Notes: generated from the letters alone by a model not told the origin. A stretch of DNA of 64,000 nucleotides from an uncultured Lachnospiraceae bacterium (GCA_910583965.1 CAJUAE010000007.1:10937-74936), one strand, 5' to 3'. Shown: positions 36,371-45,124, numbered from the stretch's first letter. Numbers and translations: made by a program.

Positions 36371-37732
36371 ATGTCAATTTCTTCAACTACAATGCAGATC
36401 TACGACCAATATTTGACCACATACCGCAGTCAGAACAACAATCGTTCCAACCGCAAAAGCAAACGCAGCCTGCGTCATGCCACACATGACACAAGTGAGC
36501 TACAAAATGTATATCGCACGATTCAGTGGAAAAACCGTTTTGCTCCACTCTATCTGACAGAGCCTTCACCGCGTTCTATCGCATATGCAATCCATTTAAA
36601 AGAAAGCGCGAACGACTTAAAACAGACTATCGACGCACTCAGCGGTGATGATGATGACCTGTTTTCAATGAAATCCGCCTACAGTGACAATGAATCGCTT
36701 GCGACAGTAGAATACGAACCAGAAGACGCAGAAGATTTCGTACCCACAGACTTTGTTTTGGAGGTTGAAAACTTCGCCTCACCACAAGTCAACACCAGCA
36801 AATATATGAAGGCAGACCAGCCTGTGCGACTAAAACCCGACAGTTACTCTTTTGACCTTCTAACCAATAAACTTCACTATGAACTTCAGTTCAACGTGCA
36901 CGAAGGAGACACAAACAGCGATTTGCAGCACAAGCTTGCTCGCCTGATAAACAACTCTGATATTGGAGTGTCAGCGCGTGTTGTCGAAGCGCGTGGACTC
37001 TCAGCACTCGAAGTTACTTCTGATGCTTATGGGCTTCCAGTTCAAGGGGAACGCCACTTTACAATCACGGATGAAAACACCAGCTATCAGAATGGTATTG
37101 TAGATTATTTGGAACTAAATAAAAATATTAAAGAGGCAACAAACGCTATATATAGTATTAACGGCAATGAGGAATCTTCCTACTCCAATACTTTTAGTGT
37201 CCACGGTGCCTATCATGTAACACTACATCCAGAATACACTGGCACTGGTATGACTATGTCCGACCAAATTACAGCGCGCGCCGCTGCAGCGACCACTGGA
37301 AAAACTGCCACTGCCACAATTGGGCTTTATCCCGATGCCGAGTCTCTTGCAAACAATATTGAAACATTTGTAGATGGATACAACCATTTTATGAACGGTG
37401 TAATCAATGATTCTGTAGATGCACCGCTCACAAAACTGCTCTCAAAAGATTTGCAAAAGTTTTTGGATTTGCACAGTTATAACCTTGAAAAATATGGGAT
37501 AAGTATTAATGAAGATGCCACCCTTGAGTACCAGAAAAGTGATGATATCACAGACGCTGCGGCCATCAAAGGTTTCGGTTCACAGATTCTGCGAAAACTC
37601 AATGCAATCTCACTCGACCCAATGGAGTATATTGACCGACGCATCTGTGCATATCCCAATCCCAATACAAGCTATCCAAATCCATATATGACCAGTATTT
37701 ACACAGGAATGCTTTATAATAATTATATGTAA
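36371..37732 (+). CDS. FliD-like / hook-IN-motif protein of unknown role
   Basis: 453 residues, no signal peptide. Residues 127-147 (DFVLEVENFASPQVNTSKYM) match the early FliD strand that in the fliD product reads SLEVKKLAKSGYL. Residues 165-217 (LHYELQFNVHEGDTNSDLQH ... GVSARVVEARGLSALEVTSD) fit the flagellar hook IN motif. The first 65 residues are basic and Gln/Asn-rich, unlike FliD, and no long C-terminal coiled coil follows. GGAGG lies nine bases before the ATG. A divergent cap, junction or surface protein of the flagellum is possible; the role is inferred. Confidence 0.55.
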   Translation: MSISSTTMQIYDQYLTTYRSQNNNRSNRKSKRSLRHATHDTSELQNVYRTIQWKNRFAPLYLTEPSPRSIAYAIHLKESANDLKQTIDALSGDDDDLFSMKSAYSDNESLATVEYEPEDAEDFVPTDFVLEVENFASPQVNTSKYMKADQPVRLKPDSYSFDLLTNKLHYELQFNVHEGDTNSDLQHKLARLINNSDIGVSARVVEARGLSALEVTSDAYGLPVQGERHFTITDENTSYQNGIVDYLELNKNIKEATNAIYSINGNEESSYSNTFSVHGAYHVTLHPEYTGTGMTMSDQITARAAAATTGKTATATIGLYPDAESLANNIETFVDGYNHFMNGVINDSVDAPLTKLLSKDLQKFLDLHSYNLEKYGISINEDATLEYQKSDDITDAAAIKGFGSQILRKLNAISLDPMEYIDRRICAYPNPNTSYPNPYMTSIYTGMLYNNYM

Positions 37733-37740
37733 AGATACCA

Positions 37741-37895
37741 AGGTCAAAAGGATTTTTGAACTTGGGACCCGCAAAAACACCGAAAAGTAGCCATTTTTCA
37801 CAGAAAAATGAGCGAATTTGAGGTGTTTTAGGATTGCGGGAGCATGAAATGCGGAGCAATCCGTGGTATCATAGGGGGCAAAATACCTTTTGACC
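37741..37895. mobile_element. MITE-like 155-bp element (GGTCAAAAGG ends)
   Basis: Ends are GGTCAAAAGG (37741-37750) and CCTTTTGACC (37886-37895), perfect 10-bp inverted repeats that extend imperfectly. The interior is non-coding with a GGATTGC/GCAATCC pair. It lies just behind the FliD-like gene stop. No target duplication was recognised. Confidence 0.6.
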
Positions 37896-37912
37896 CCAAC
37901 ATCATGTAAAAT

Positions 37913-37954
37913 AAAAATTGGATAGGGAAGGATTATCTTCCCTATCCAATTTTT
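37913..37954. terminator. Bidirectional terminator between FliD-like gene and glf
   Basis: Perfect 18-bp inverted repeat, arms 37913-37930 and 37937-37954 with a 6-nt loop, bounded by A-run and T-run so it works in both directions for two convergent genes. The GGATAGGGAAG arm is a relative of the GAGTAGGGAAG arms elsewhere. Confidence 0.85.
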
Positions 37955-37956
37955 AT

Positions 37957-39087
37957 TTAAATCTCTGTCGCTGCCATTTTTAAGGCTGCTGCAATAACCT
38001 TGTCCATATCATAATATTGATATTGCCCTAATCTTCCGCCAAAAAGTACATTTTTTTCCTTTGCTGCAAGCGCTACATATTTTTGGTATATCGCTGCATT
38101 TTTCTCATCATTAACAGGATAATATGGCTCGTCACCACGTCTCCACTCCTTGGGATACTCTCTTGTAATGACTGTGTCTGGCTGGGTTCCAAATTCAAAG
38201 TGCTTATGTTCTATTATGCGTGTATAAGACACTTCTCTTGCTGTATAATTCACGACAGCGTTTCCTTGATAATTGTTCTCCCCCTCAAGCAGTTCTGTTT
38301 GAAAATCGAGAGAGCGATATTCCAACGCACCCTCACAATAACCAAAAAACGCATCGATCATTCCAGTGTAAAGCACTTTGCGGAATACATGTTGACCGTT
38401 AAAAGTAACATATCTGTCATTTTCATCCTTTTGTACAAAATCTTCAAACGCTGTATCTGTTTTTACTTCGATGCCTTCCAAAAGCTTTGATACCATCGCT
38501 GTATAACCGCCCTTGGGAATCCCCTGATAAGAATCATTAAAGTAATTATTATCAAAGGTAAATCGCACTGGAAGACGTTTTATAATAAATGCAGGCAATG
38601 CACTACAGTCGCGCCCCCACTGCTTCTCAGTATATCCTTTCACAAGCTTTTCATAAATATCTTTTCCAACCAAAGACAATGCTTGCTCTTCCAAATTAGA
38701 AGGATTGGTAATATTCAAATCTGCAATCTGTGCCTGAATATGCTCTGCTGCCTCCTTAGGTGTTTTAATATTCCACATTTTTGCAAAGGTGTTCATATTA
38801 AATGGAAGATTATACAACTCTTCGTGATAAACTGCCAAAGGTGCATTAATGTAGTTGTTAAATTCTGAAAGTTCATTCACATAATCCCAAATTTTTTTGT
38901 CCGATGTATGAAAAATATGTGCGCCATACTTATGGACATTGATTCCAGCAACCTCCTCTGTATAAATGTTTCCTGCGATGTGTGCTCTTTTGTCAATCAC
39001 AAGACACGACTTCCCACATTTTGTCAATTCATTGGCAAACACAGCGCCAAACAGTCCTGCACCTACCACTAAATAATCATATTGCAT
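37957..39087 (-). CDS. glf: UDP-galactopyranose mutase
   Basis: 376 residues. Flavoenzyme converting UDP-galactopyranose to UDP-galactofuranose. FAD-binding start YDYLVVGAGLFGAVFANELT, then VIDKRAHIAGNIYTEE and KYGAHIFHTSD, and the late RLGQYQYYDMDKVI, all typical of Glf. It lies 16 bp behind a GT2-TPR glycosyltransferase and within the flagellin locus. This suggests galactofuranose in flagellin or surface glycans; the target is inference. Confidence 0.95.
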   Translation of the reverse strand: MQYDYLVVGAGLFGAVFANELTKCGKSCLVIDKRAHIAGNIYTEEVAGINVHKYGAHIFHTSDKKIWDYVNELSEFNNYINAPLAVYHEELYNLPFNMNTFAKMWNIKTPKEAAEHIQAQIADLNITNPSNLEEQALSLVGKDIYEKLVKGYTEKQWGRDCSALPAFIIKRLPVRFTFDNNYFNDSYQGIPKGGYTAMVSKLLEGIEVKTDTAFEDFVQKDENDRYVTFNGQHVFRKVLYTGMIDAFFGYCEGALEYRSLDFQTELLEGENNYQGNAVVNYTAREVSYTRIIEHKHFEFGTQPDTVITREYPKEWRRGDEPYYPVNDEKNAAIYQKYVALAAKEKNVLFGGRLGQYQYYDMDKVIAAALKMAATEI

Positions 39088-39103
39088 TATTATACCCTCC
39101 TTT

Positions 39104-40198
39104 TTACTTTGTCAAAAACGGCTCAATTGGTTTCCAATCTCTTGCAAGCTGCTCATATTCTGTTGCCTTTCTGGTTAATCTGTCATACTCCTGTTCATAT
39201 TCCTTTTGTGGAAGTGCTTTAATCCTAGGTGACTTTGCAATTTTGCGATAGCATAATGCTGATGCCATAAATGCTGAAGTCCCACTGCTTGCCACATCGA
39301 TCTCACTCTCACAGTCATAACCAGCTCTGTGAAACCACTCTACTGCCTCCTCATAATCCTCCTTTTTCATAAAGAAATATCCCAATTCCATACAAATTTC
39401 TGCCGATGGAATTGTAGCTTCCTCACTTAGGGATACCTTTAATATATTGACAGGATTATTGGTTATTCTATATATTTTTAAAAGAACTGCTATAATTTGT
39501 CGACACAACACATCTTTTCCTTCTGTACGTTTTTCTGCCAGCGCACGCTCAAAAAAATCTTCTGCTTTCTTTAACTCATCCTCTGTTCCAGCCTTGTACA
39601 ACTCTCTTAAATACATTCCCATCAAACGATCAGAAAGAGTCCCTTTCTCTGTAATAATATGCTCAAAAACACTAAAATCTCTGCTGCTATGATTTCCCTG
39701 TGGGTGATGTTGTACTTCAATATCACTGTCAAAAATAACTGGATTGACATTGATTGTCTCATGAATCGGCTCAATCCATGTAAACTTACGCAACCGTTTA
39801 AAGAGTTTTGGACGTAAGTCACGCGCAAAATTTTCTGTCGGATGATTAATCTGTTCTGTCACATAAATCATCTGCACAATCTCTACCTCTGGCAAAATAG
39901 CACGCTTTAGTGCCTTTAGCTTGTCCTGATTTTCACGGTCAAGCACTTCGTCTGCATCCGCAGAATAAATATAGTCTCCTGTGGCTTTGGAAAACGCAAA
40001 ATTTCTAGCGGCAGCAAAGTCGTCATTCCATACATAATCATATACATACGGCGTATATTCTGCTGCAATTTGCTTCGTATCATCTGTGGACCCAGTATCC
40101 ACAATAATAATCTCATCCATAATATCCTTCAGGGAATCAAGGCAATTTCTCAGTACCGCGGACTCATTTTTTACAATCATGCACAAACTAAATTTCAT
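39104..40198 (-). CDS. GT2-family glycosyltransferase with C-terminal TPR-like helices
   Basis: 364 residues. The catalytic part (1-110) has CMIVKNESAVLRNCLDSL, IIVDTGSTDDTKQIAAEY, FAAARNFAFSKA and the metal-binding YSADADEVLD (DxD-like). Helical repeats (ELKKAEDFFERALAEK, YEEAVEWFHRAGYD) follow. It is more distant from the other four GT2-TPR proteins of the locus, which share DCDEYV. Start at 40198 for GGAGG six bases upstream. Operon with glf. A sugar transferase for flagellin or surface glycans; donor and acceptor unknown. Confidence 0.85.
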   Translation of the reverse strand: MKFSLCMIVKNESAVLRNCLDSLKDIMDEIIIVDTGSTDDTKQIAAEYTPYVYDYVWNDDFAAARNFAFSKATGDYIYSADADEVLDRENQDKLKALKRAILPEVEIVQMIYVTEQINHPTENFARDLRPKLFKRLRKFTWIEPIHETINVNPVIFDSDIEVQHHPQGNHSSRDFSVFEHIITEKGTLSDRLMGMYLRELYKAGTEDELKKAEDFFERALAEKRTEGKDVLCRQIIAVLLKIYRITNNPVNILKVSLSEEATIPSAEICMELGYFFMKKEDYEEAVEWFHRAGYDCESEIDVASSGTSAFMASALCYRKIAKSPRIKALPQKEYEQEYDRLTRKATEYEQLARDWKPIEPFLTK

Positions 40199-40410
40199 GA
40201 TAAACCTCCGTTGTGTCTTCGGGTACCATTCAGATACAACGCCTAAATAGCCCCTCAAGTAGTTGTTAATTATACATAAATAACATTGTAACTGACTTTA
40301 CATAATTTCTCAACTATTTCTTTATCGAAATTTCTCGCAAATTATAATCTCCAATACAATGTATCTTTTCTGTACATTTAATATATTTTATACAATTAAT
40401 AAAAATTAGT

Positions 40411-40437
40411 TAAGTTTTCAGAATATTCTGACGATAT
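40411..40437 (+). promoter_or_regulatory. Sigma-28-like promoter of the FlgN-like gene
   Basis: TAAG (40411-40414), 15-bp spacer, GACGATAT (40430-40437), close to the TAAA-N15-GCCGATAT consensus. The same GACGATAT -10 occurs before flaG. Confidence 0.6.
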
Positions 40438-40483
40438 ATCTTATGTAATATTATTATGTAAATAATATTGAGGAACGGTTCGG

Positions 40484-40722
40484 TGCCAAAACTAAAAATC
40501 TAGGAAAGGAAAAGCGAAATAGATGGAAATCCACACCACCATATCAATAAGTGACTGTGGATAGATACCGATAGTTTCGTCGGAAATTTATGACTGTGGA
40601 GTGTTGTGAGTAGTTCAACTTTAATTAAAGCATACACGTCGAAGCAGTAACTACAAATCGTGAGATTGTAGCAAATCATCTAGCATATACACTCTCGTAT
40701 ATGTTTTAGCAGCAGGATTGTT
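40484..40722 (+). promoter_or_regulatory. Structured leader with 13-aa mini-ORF, flanks shared with argG leader
   Basis: AGGAAAGGAAAAGC (40502-40515) and TAGCATATACACTC...GTATATG-TTTTAGCAGCA (40681-40712) match the argG leader. Between them are 165 nt not in argG: a short frame MEIHTTISISDCG (40523-40564), TCCACAC/GTGTGGA-like and CCGATAG/GTCGG hairpins and a GTAGTT/AACTAC pairing. The gene downstream has only a weak AGGA. Could be a riboswitch-like or translation-coupled regulator; not a class I recognise. Confidence 0.45.
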
Positions 40723-41196
40723 ATGGAATATCGTCAGAAATATGAAACTTTATTACAAACATTATGTAATGCCTACAATAAAATTTTTCGATTGTTAGAA
40801 GGTGTAGAACACTGTGATCAAGAACTTGAGCGTCTGTCCAAAATAAATCGTCCGAATGTAGATGAGGTCTGTAACGTCACTGCATGTAAAGGACGTCTGA
40901 TTGTCACTATGGATCAGATTTCTGCCGCTATAGAGCCAATACATGTACAACTTGATGCTCTTCGGACACTTTGCCAAGAAATCGATCAACATCCGCTCTA
41001 TCTCCACTTAAATGATCTGCAACTGTTCGTTTATTACTATATTCGTCAAGTTATTAATAAGGAAGATATCAACAACCCAGAGATTGTCAATCGTCTAAAT
41101 GATTATAAAGAATCCCTGGAACTGGATAAAGCTGTCAGTGAAGTGCCAGAATCGGAAAGATTTATCTATATGTTTGTACCTGAGCCAAAAAAATAA
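40723..41196 (+). CDS. Helical protein in flagellin locus, FlgN-like
   Basis: 157 residues, almost entirely alpha-helical with heptad-like hydrophobic spacing (YETLLQTLCNAYNKIFRLLE, QLDALRTLCQEIDQ). No signal or membrane segment. Size, fold and place suggest a FlgN/FliT-type export chaperone, but no diagnostic motif is present. Preceded by a sigma-28-like promoter and long leader and followed by a terminator overlapping its stop. Convergent with the next glycosyltransferase. Confidence 0.5.
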   Translation: MEYRQKYETLLQTLCNAYNKIFRLLEGVEHCDQELERLSKINRPNVDEVCNVTACKGRLIVTMDQISAAIEPIHVQLDALRTLCQEIDQHPLYLHLNDLQLFVYYYIRQVINKEDINNPEIVNRLNDYKESLELDKAVSEVPESERFIYMFVPEPKK

Positions 41197-41222
41197 AGCA
41201 GTTTTTCTGCTTTATTTTTTAT
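41190..41222. terminator. Terminator behind the FlgN-like gene
   Basis: AATAAAGCAG (41192-41201) pairs with CTGCTTTATT (41207-41216), followed by TTTTT. The A-run on the other side lets it also serve the leftward glycosyltransferase gene ending at 41230. Confidence 0.8.
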
Positions 41223-41229
41223 TGATATA

Positions 41230-42297
41230 TTATCTATTGACAACCTTCTCGTTGTCTTGTCGGCACTCTTCATAGCGTGCTCGAAACAACTCTGCCATTT
41301 CTGCATTGCCCATCTCAGTATAAATTTTAATAATGCTCTCATAACAATGCATTAGATTGACTCCCAACGCATCTGAATCCGGCATTACAGTCGCCTTAAT
41401 ATACCACAAAAGAGCTTTTACCTTATCACCACTATCAAAAAATACATTGCCCCGCGTAAACATATAGCGTGCTGTCTGACATTGATTCTCATATTTCTGC
41501 ATTAATGCGATTGCCTTATCGCTCTGCTTTGTCTTTATGTAGTCTACCGCTAATGATATCACAATCAGTTGCTCATACTCACAGGAAATCGTATCCATAA
41601 TACTCAAAGCCTTCTCATACAACGCAATTGCCTTATCATAATTTTTCCGCACCGACTCTGATTGTCCTGCTTGAAATAGAAAATATGTATTCTGTGGATC
41701 TGTCTCCAATGCTTTATACAACATTGTTAAATTTCGATCTTGCTTTTGCAGCATCTCCTCTGGCGTCAGATTATATCCATGATGAACAACCTCCATTGGC
41801 AACCTAACACAGTTCATCGTTTCCCCACGTTTACTCTCATCTTTTGGACAAAGCTGTTCATGAATTGTACCTTCAAACGAATAGTAATTTTTATTGTACA
41901 ATCTGCTCACATCATCTGTGACATAAACTGCATTTCCACGATTCTGCGTAATACTTTTCAGTCGAATCTCCCCAACAAAGCGAGGAAATTTCTGCATAAT
42001 AATACGCAGTGTCGGCACATCAATCTCATGCACATACTCATCACAATCTAAGACCAAAATCCAGTTGTTCGAGGCGTGTGCCGTACAAAAATTCCTAGCA
42101 GCACTAAAATCATTAATCCACTCAAACGAATAAACTTTATCTGTATATTTGCGTGCAATTTCCACTGTCCTATCAGTCGAACCAGTATCCGTAACAACAA
42201 TCTCAAAGCCATATGGACTAAGCCTTCGCAAGCACTCATCAATATGTTTCTCTTCATTCTTGGCAATTATACAAACCGAAATTGGTACTTTTGACAT
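41230..42297 (-). CDS. GT2-TPR glycosyltransferase (flagellin partner)
   Basis: 355 residues. GT2 catalytic domain in residues 1-100: SVCIIAKNEEKHIDECLRRL, VVTDTGSTDRTVEIA, WINDFSAARNF and LVLDCDEYVHEID (metal site). VHHGYNLTPEEMLQKQDRNL closes the domain, and TPR-like repeats (YDKAIALYEKALSIM, QSDKAIALMQKYENQ) follow. Lies 88 bp behind the flagellin at 42386 with a hairpin between. The close likeness to three others beside flagellins suggests flagellin O-glycosylation; the sugar is unknown. Confidence 0.85.
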   Translation of the reverse strand: MSKVPISVCIIAKNEEKHIDECLRRLSPYGFEIVVTDTGSTDRTVEIARKYTDKVYSFEWINDFSAARNFCTAHASNNWILVLDCDEYVHEIDVPTLRIIMQKFPRFVGEIRLKSITQNRGNAVYVTDDVSRLYNKNYYSFEGTIHEQLCPKDESKRGETMNCVRLPMEVVHHGYNLTPEEMLQKQDRNLTMLYKALETDPQNTYFLFQAGQSESVRKNYDKAIALYEKALSIMDTISCEYEQLIVISLAVDYIKTKQSDKAIALMQKYENQCQTARYMFTRGNVFFDSGDKVKALLWYIKATVMPDSDALGVNLMHCYESIIKIYTEMGNAEMAELFRARYEECRQDNEKVVNR

Positions 42298-42332
42298 GCT
42301 ATATCCCCCTGCATTAAATTATGAAACAAGAA

Positions 42333-42366
42333 AGAACCTCCTGAAAATCCCAGGAGATCCTTTTCT
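42333..42366 (-). terminator. Terminator behind the 42386 flagellin
   Basis: CTCCTG/CAGGAG core stem extended by G-U pairs, then TTCTTTCTT on the minus strand. Probably partly read through into the glycosyltransferase gene. Confidence 0.65.
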
Positions 42367-42385
42367 ATAAACATCAGACTTCTTA

Positions 42386-44038
42386 TTATTGCAGAAGGGA
42401 AAGAACACCCTGATTTGCCTGATTTGCCTGTGCAAGGATAGACTGACCTGCCTGCAAAAGTACCTGATTGTTGGAGAACTTCACCATTTCGTCAGCCATA
42501 TCTGTATCACGAATTGCTGATTCTGCAGCAGTTGTATTCTCAACAACGTTATCCAAGTTTGAGATAGTGTGCTCTAAACGATTCTGAATCGCACCAAGAA
42601 TAGAACGCTGTGTAGAAACTCTTCTTAATCCTTCTCCAACAACATCAATTGCTTCTCTTGCATTGTCACCAGTTGGATCAACAATACCGATTGACTTGCT
42701 GCTTAACTTATTGACGCCAAGACCTGCCGCTGACATTGTGTCAATTGTAGCAGAAATTCTATTCTCAAGATCAGAATCTGCACCCGCATGTACATTGAAA
42801 GTCAATGGTGCTACAATCTTCTCACTCCACTTCATAATATATCTGCTGTAGCTAACAGTATTCGTATCTGTTCCAGCATCAATTACAACCTTTTTTGTTG
42901 CATCTTTGTCAGCAAATAATCCACCTGTATAATCACCATTGTCATTAAAATATTTATGTAATGCCATACCTGCCACAACCTCGCCATCAGCATCGTAGAG
43001 CTGATTCTCGGCAACTGCCCCCTTAAAGTCTTTATCTCCTAATGTATCTAGAGTGGTTGGAGCGCCTAATGTACCTGTTATATTCGCATTACCATTTACA
43101 TTATAAAGGAGTCTATATTGATCCTTCATAGTATATTTACCATTTTCACCCTTAATCTTATCAATATACTTAGAAAGATCCTCTCCTGCTTTTACGTGAA
43201 TAATATTTTGTGTATCCGTATCAAAGATATATGCATCTTTATTTGCACTGCTATATACCGTTCCATTAACTGTACTGGTGGTAATCTGATTTGCAGGCTC
43301 ATTCTCCAATTTTGTATTTTTAAAGATAGCATAATCTGGTTTCAGTTTTGTACCTGAGATTGTTGAACTTGCACCAACCGTACCTGCACCAAGATACTTT
43401 GTAGCGTCAGAACCCTTAGAAATCACATCTGCGGTCATAGGACTTGATACACCAGAAGCCTGAATACTAGCAGCATTTACAGCATAAATATTATCTGTCC
43501 CATTATAGTTTACCATAACTTGCTGACCTTTACCATTTAAAACAGAAGATGTTCCTGTTGCATCAAGCTTATCACCTTCAATATAATTAAAGGTATGCAC
43601 AAGACTCTCTGGTTTGGAGTCATCACCTTTTAAGAGATAAAGTTCATTAAACTTTGTTGTCTCTGAAATTCTGTCCATCTCAGTTACGAGCTGGTCGATT
43701 TCATCTTGTATATACTGACGGTCTGTAATAGAGTTTGTACCATTAGCTGCCTGAACGCAAAGCTCATTCATTCTCTGAAGCATATCTTGCACTTCAGCAA
43801 GCGCTCCTTCTGCTGTCTGTACCGCCGAGATACCATCCTCAGCATTTCTCGATGCCTGTGTTAGACCGCGAATCTGCTTTCTCATTTTCTCTGATATCGC
43901 AAGACCTGCTGCGTCGTCTGCTGCCCTATTTACGCGATAGCCGCTTGAAAGTTTTTCTGTAGAATGTGCAGATGCTTTCGTATTAATATTCAACATTCTG
44001 TTTGCATTCATCGCTTTAAGATTGTGCTGTACTACCAT
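42386..44038 (-). CDS. Flagellin with large variable domain (F6)
   Basis: 550 residues. N-terminal D0/D1: [61 protein letters not shown]-terminal D1/D0: [39 protein letters not shown] and [17 protein letters not shown]. Residues about 140-420 are a unique surface domain with many Thr/Asn/Lys residues. Cys near residue 94 ([13 protein letters not shown]). It has a sigma-28 promoter and a long leader with GGA-rich stretches. Exported by the flagellar type-III apparatus. Confidence 0.95.
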   Translation of the reverse strand: MVVQHNLKAMNANRMLNINTKASAHSTEKLSSGYRVNRAADDAAGLAISEKMRKQIRGLTQASRNAEDGISAVQTAEGALAEVQDMLQRMNELCVQAANGTNSITDRQYIQDEIDQLVTEMDRISETTKFNELYLLKGDDSKPESLVHTFNYIEGDKLDATGTSSVLNGKGQQVMVNYNGTDNIYAVNAASIQASGVSSPMTADVISKGSDATKYLGAGTVGASSTISGTKLKPDYAIFKNTKLENEPANQITTSTVNGTVYSSANKDAYIFDTDTQNIIHVKAGEDLSKYIDKIKGENGKYTMKDQYRLLYNVNGNANITGTLGAPTTLDTLGDKDFKGAVAENQLYDADGEVVAGMALHKYFNDNGDYTGGLFADKDATKKVVIDAGTDTNTVSYSRYIMKWSEKIVAPLTFNVHAGADSDLENRISATIDTMSAAGLGVNKLSSKSIGIVDPTGDNAREAIDVVGEGLRRVSTQRSILGAIQNRLEHTISNLDNVVENTTAAESAIRDTDMADEMVKFSNNQVLLQAGQSILAQANQANQGVLSLLQ

Positions 44039-44187
44039 ATTTTTCTCCTCCTTTAGCAGCCCAGGACATCCCTTTCACCAAGCAACTTCCCACAATATTA
44101 TTTCTTTATTAATTACTTAATCATTCCCCTTGAATCAATCAAGTCTCATTATCGTTAATACCTTCTGTAACTCCATTTACAGTATAT

Positions 44188-44214
44188 ATATCGGATTTAT
44201 TTTCTGAAAATTTA
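44188..44214 (-). promoter_or_regulatory. Sigma-28 promoter of flagellin F6
   Basis: On the minus strand TAAA (44211-44214), 15-bp spacer, TCCGATAT (44188-44195). About 140 nt of leader precede the flagellin start. Confidence 0.85.
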
Positions 44215-44277
44215 GGGCAAATAAATGAATTTTTCTAATTTTTCCAGAATATTTGTACAAAAGCGTGTTTTTTCGCT

Positions 44278-44421
44278 TTATTGTAGTAATGCTAAAACTC
44301 CTGCCGCTCTATTGACACGATAACCTGACGCTAATTTTTCTGATGTTCCCGCCAGTTTTCCATTGATTCTTTTCTGCATATGTCCACTATTTTGCGCTGC
44401 TATATTATGTCGTATCATCAT
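44278..44421 (-). CDS. Miniature flagellin (47 aa), internally deleted
   Basis: Reads MMIRHNIAAQNSGHM ..., then [14 protein letters not shown] and VLALLQ-stop. The first 40 residues are a diverged flagellin D0 start and the last seven equal the flagellin terminus (GVLSLLQ in F6), so the whole middle is missing without loss of frame. GGAGG lies five bases before the first ATG (eight before the second), and a sigma-28-like promoter precedes it. May be a decayed copy left by recombination or a real small flagellar peptide. Confidence 0.6.
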   Translation of the reverse strand: MMIRHNIAAQNSGHMQKRINGKLAGTSEKLASGYRVNRAAGVLALLQ

Positions 44422-44469
44422 ATGCTCCTCCTTCGCTTGACAAAATATGTGTAGTTTACCATATTCTAG

Positions 44470-44496
44470 TTATCGGTTCGCTATTATGTAAATATA
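44470..44496 (-). promoter_or_regulatory. Sigma-28-like promoter of the miniature flagellin
   Basis: On the minus strand TATA (44493-44496), 15-bp spacer, ACCGATAA (44470-44477). The -10 is near consensus and the -35 has one mismatch. The leader would be about 40 nt. Confidence 0.6.
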
Positions 44497-44556
44497 ATAT
44501 ATTTTTGCAAAAAAAATACACAATTTGTACAATTTATGTGCACATTTCTTTTCATA

Positions 44557-44660
44557 CTTGTGTGCAATCGATTAAGGAAGGTTTATCTTCTCCTGGCGCG
44601 CCGGGCACCCGTCAGCTTCTACTGACAAATTTCACTTGGATACCCATATGCATAAAAAAA
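44557..44660. repeat. Terminator-tail repeat behind the 44692 gene
   Basis: TGCAATCGATTAAGGAAGGT hairpin remnant, then GCGCGCCGGGCACCCGTCAGC, a short CAG-tct-CTG loop instead of the CCGATAAATCGG hairpin, TGACAAATTTCACTTGGATA and CATATGCATAAAAAAA. It abuts the T-run of the terminator at 44658-44679. Confidence 0.75.
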
Positions 44661-44680
44661 CCGATCCAAAGACCGGTTTC
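44653..44680 (-). terminator. Terminator of the short flagellin-like gene
   Basis: AAACCGGTC/GATCGGTTT stem (44658-44679) with seven T following on the minus strand. Confidence 0.8.
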
Positions 44681-44691
44681 TTATTTATCCA

Positions 44692-45012
44692 TTAATCCAA
44701 CAGTTTTGTAACTGCTTCTGTTGACTGGTTAGCCTGTGCAAGCACTGAATCATTAGACTGTTCTAAAATGCGACGATTCGCCTCACGAATCATTGCTTCT
44801 GCTTTCGCAACATCTTCTACAGAACTAGCAGCAGCATTAATATTCTCAATCGCTGACTCGGACACTTCACTTGTCTTTGACTTAATTTGAAGAGAAGCTG
44901 CATCAGAGGATATCTCTGACATTTTCTTTCCTGTCGCAAGCTTATTTGTCTTCGCTGTGTAGGACTCGTTTACTGCCTTGTTTCCATGCATAAAATTACT
45001 TCTGATTTCCAT
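44692..45012 (-). CDS. Short flagellin-like protein (106 aa)
   Basis: The protein has a flagellin-like N-terminal helix (NKLATGKKMSEISSDAASLQ) and C-terminal helix (EAMIREANRRILEQSNDSVL, then AQANQSTEAVTKLLD), with no D2/D3. It resembles YjfB-type motility proteins and minimal flagellins. AAGGAGG lies seven bases before the ATG at 45012, so earlier starts are rejected. Unlike the flagellins it is driven by a perfect sigma-A promoter. It might cap, nucleate or regulate filament export; function is unknown. Confidence 0.65.
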   Translation of the reverse strand: MEIRSNFMHGNKAVNESYTAKTNKLATGKKMSEISSDAASLQIKSKTSEVSESAIENINAAASSVEDVAKAEAMIREANRRILEQSNDSVLAQANQSTEAVTKLLD

Positions 45013-45095
45013 ACTATACCTCCTTGTGAAAAACAATAATCCTTTATATATTAATTTTAATGACAAGATGTTATGTCATCTCCCTTAATAATTGT

Positions 45096-45124
45096 ATTAT
45101 AGCCGAATTGTCAGACTATGTCAA
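45096..45124 (-). promoter_or_regulatory. Sigma-A promoter of the short flagellin-like gene
   Basis: On the minus strand TTGACA (45119-45124), 17-bp spacer, TATAAT (45096-45101): an exact consensus match, in contrast to the sigma-28 promoters around it. Confidence 0.85.

Noticed and set aside
40484..40722. Known riboswitch classes (c-di-GMP, cobalamin, FMN, THF)
   Set aside because: None of their conserved core sequences could be found by eye; kept as an unclassified structured leader.
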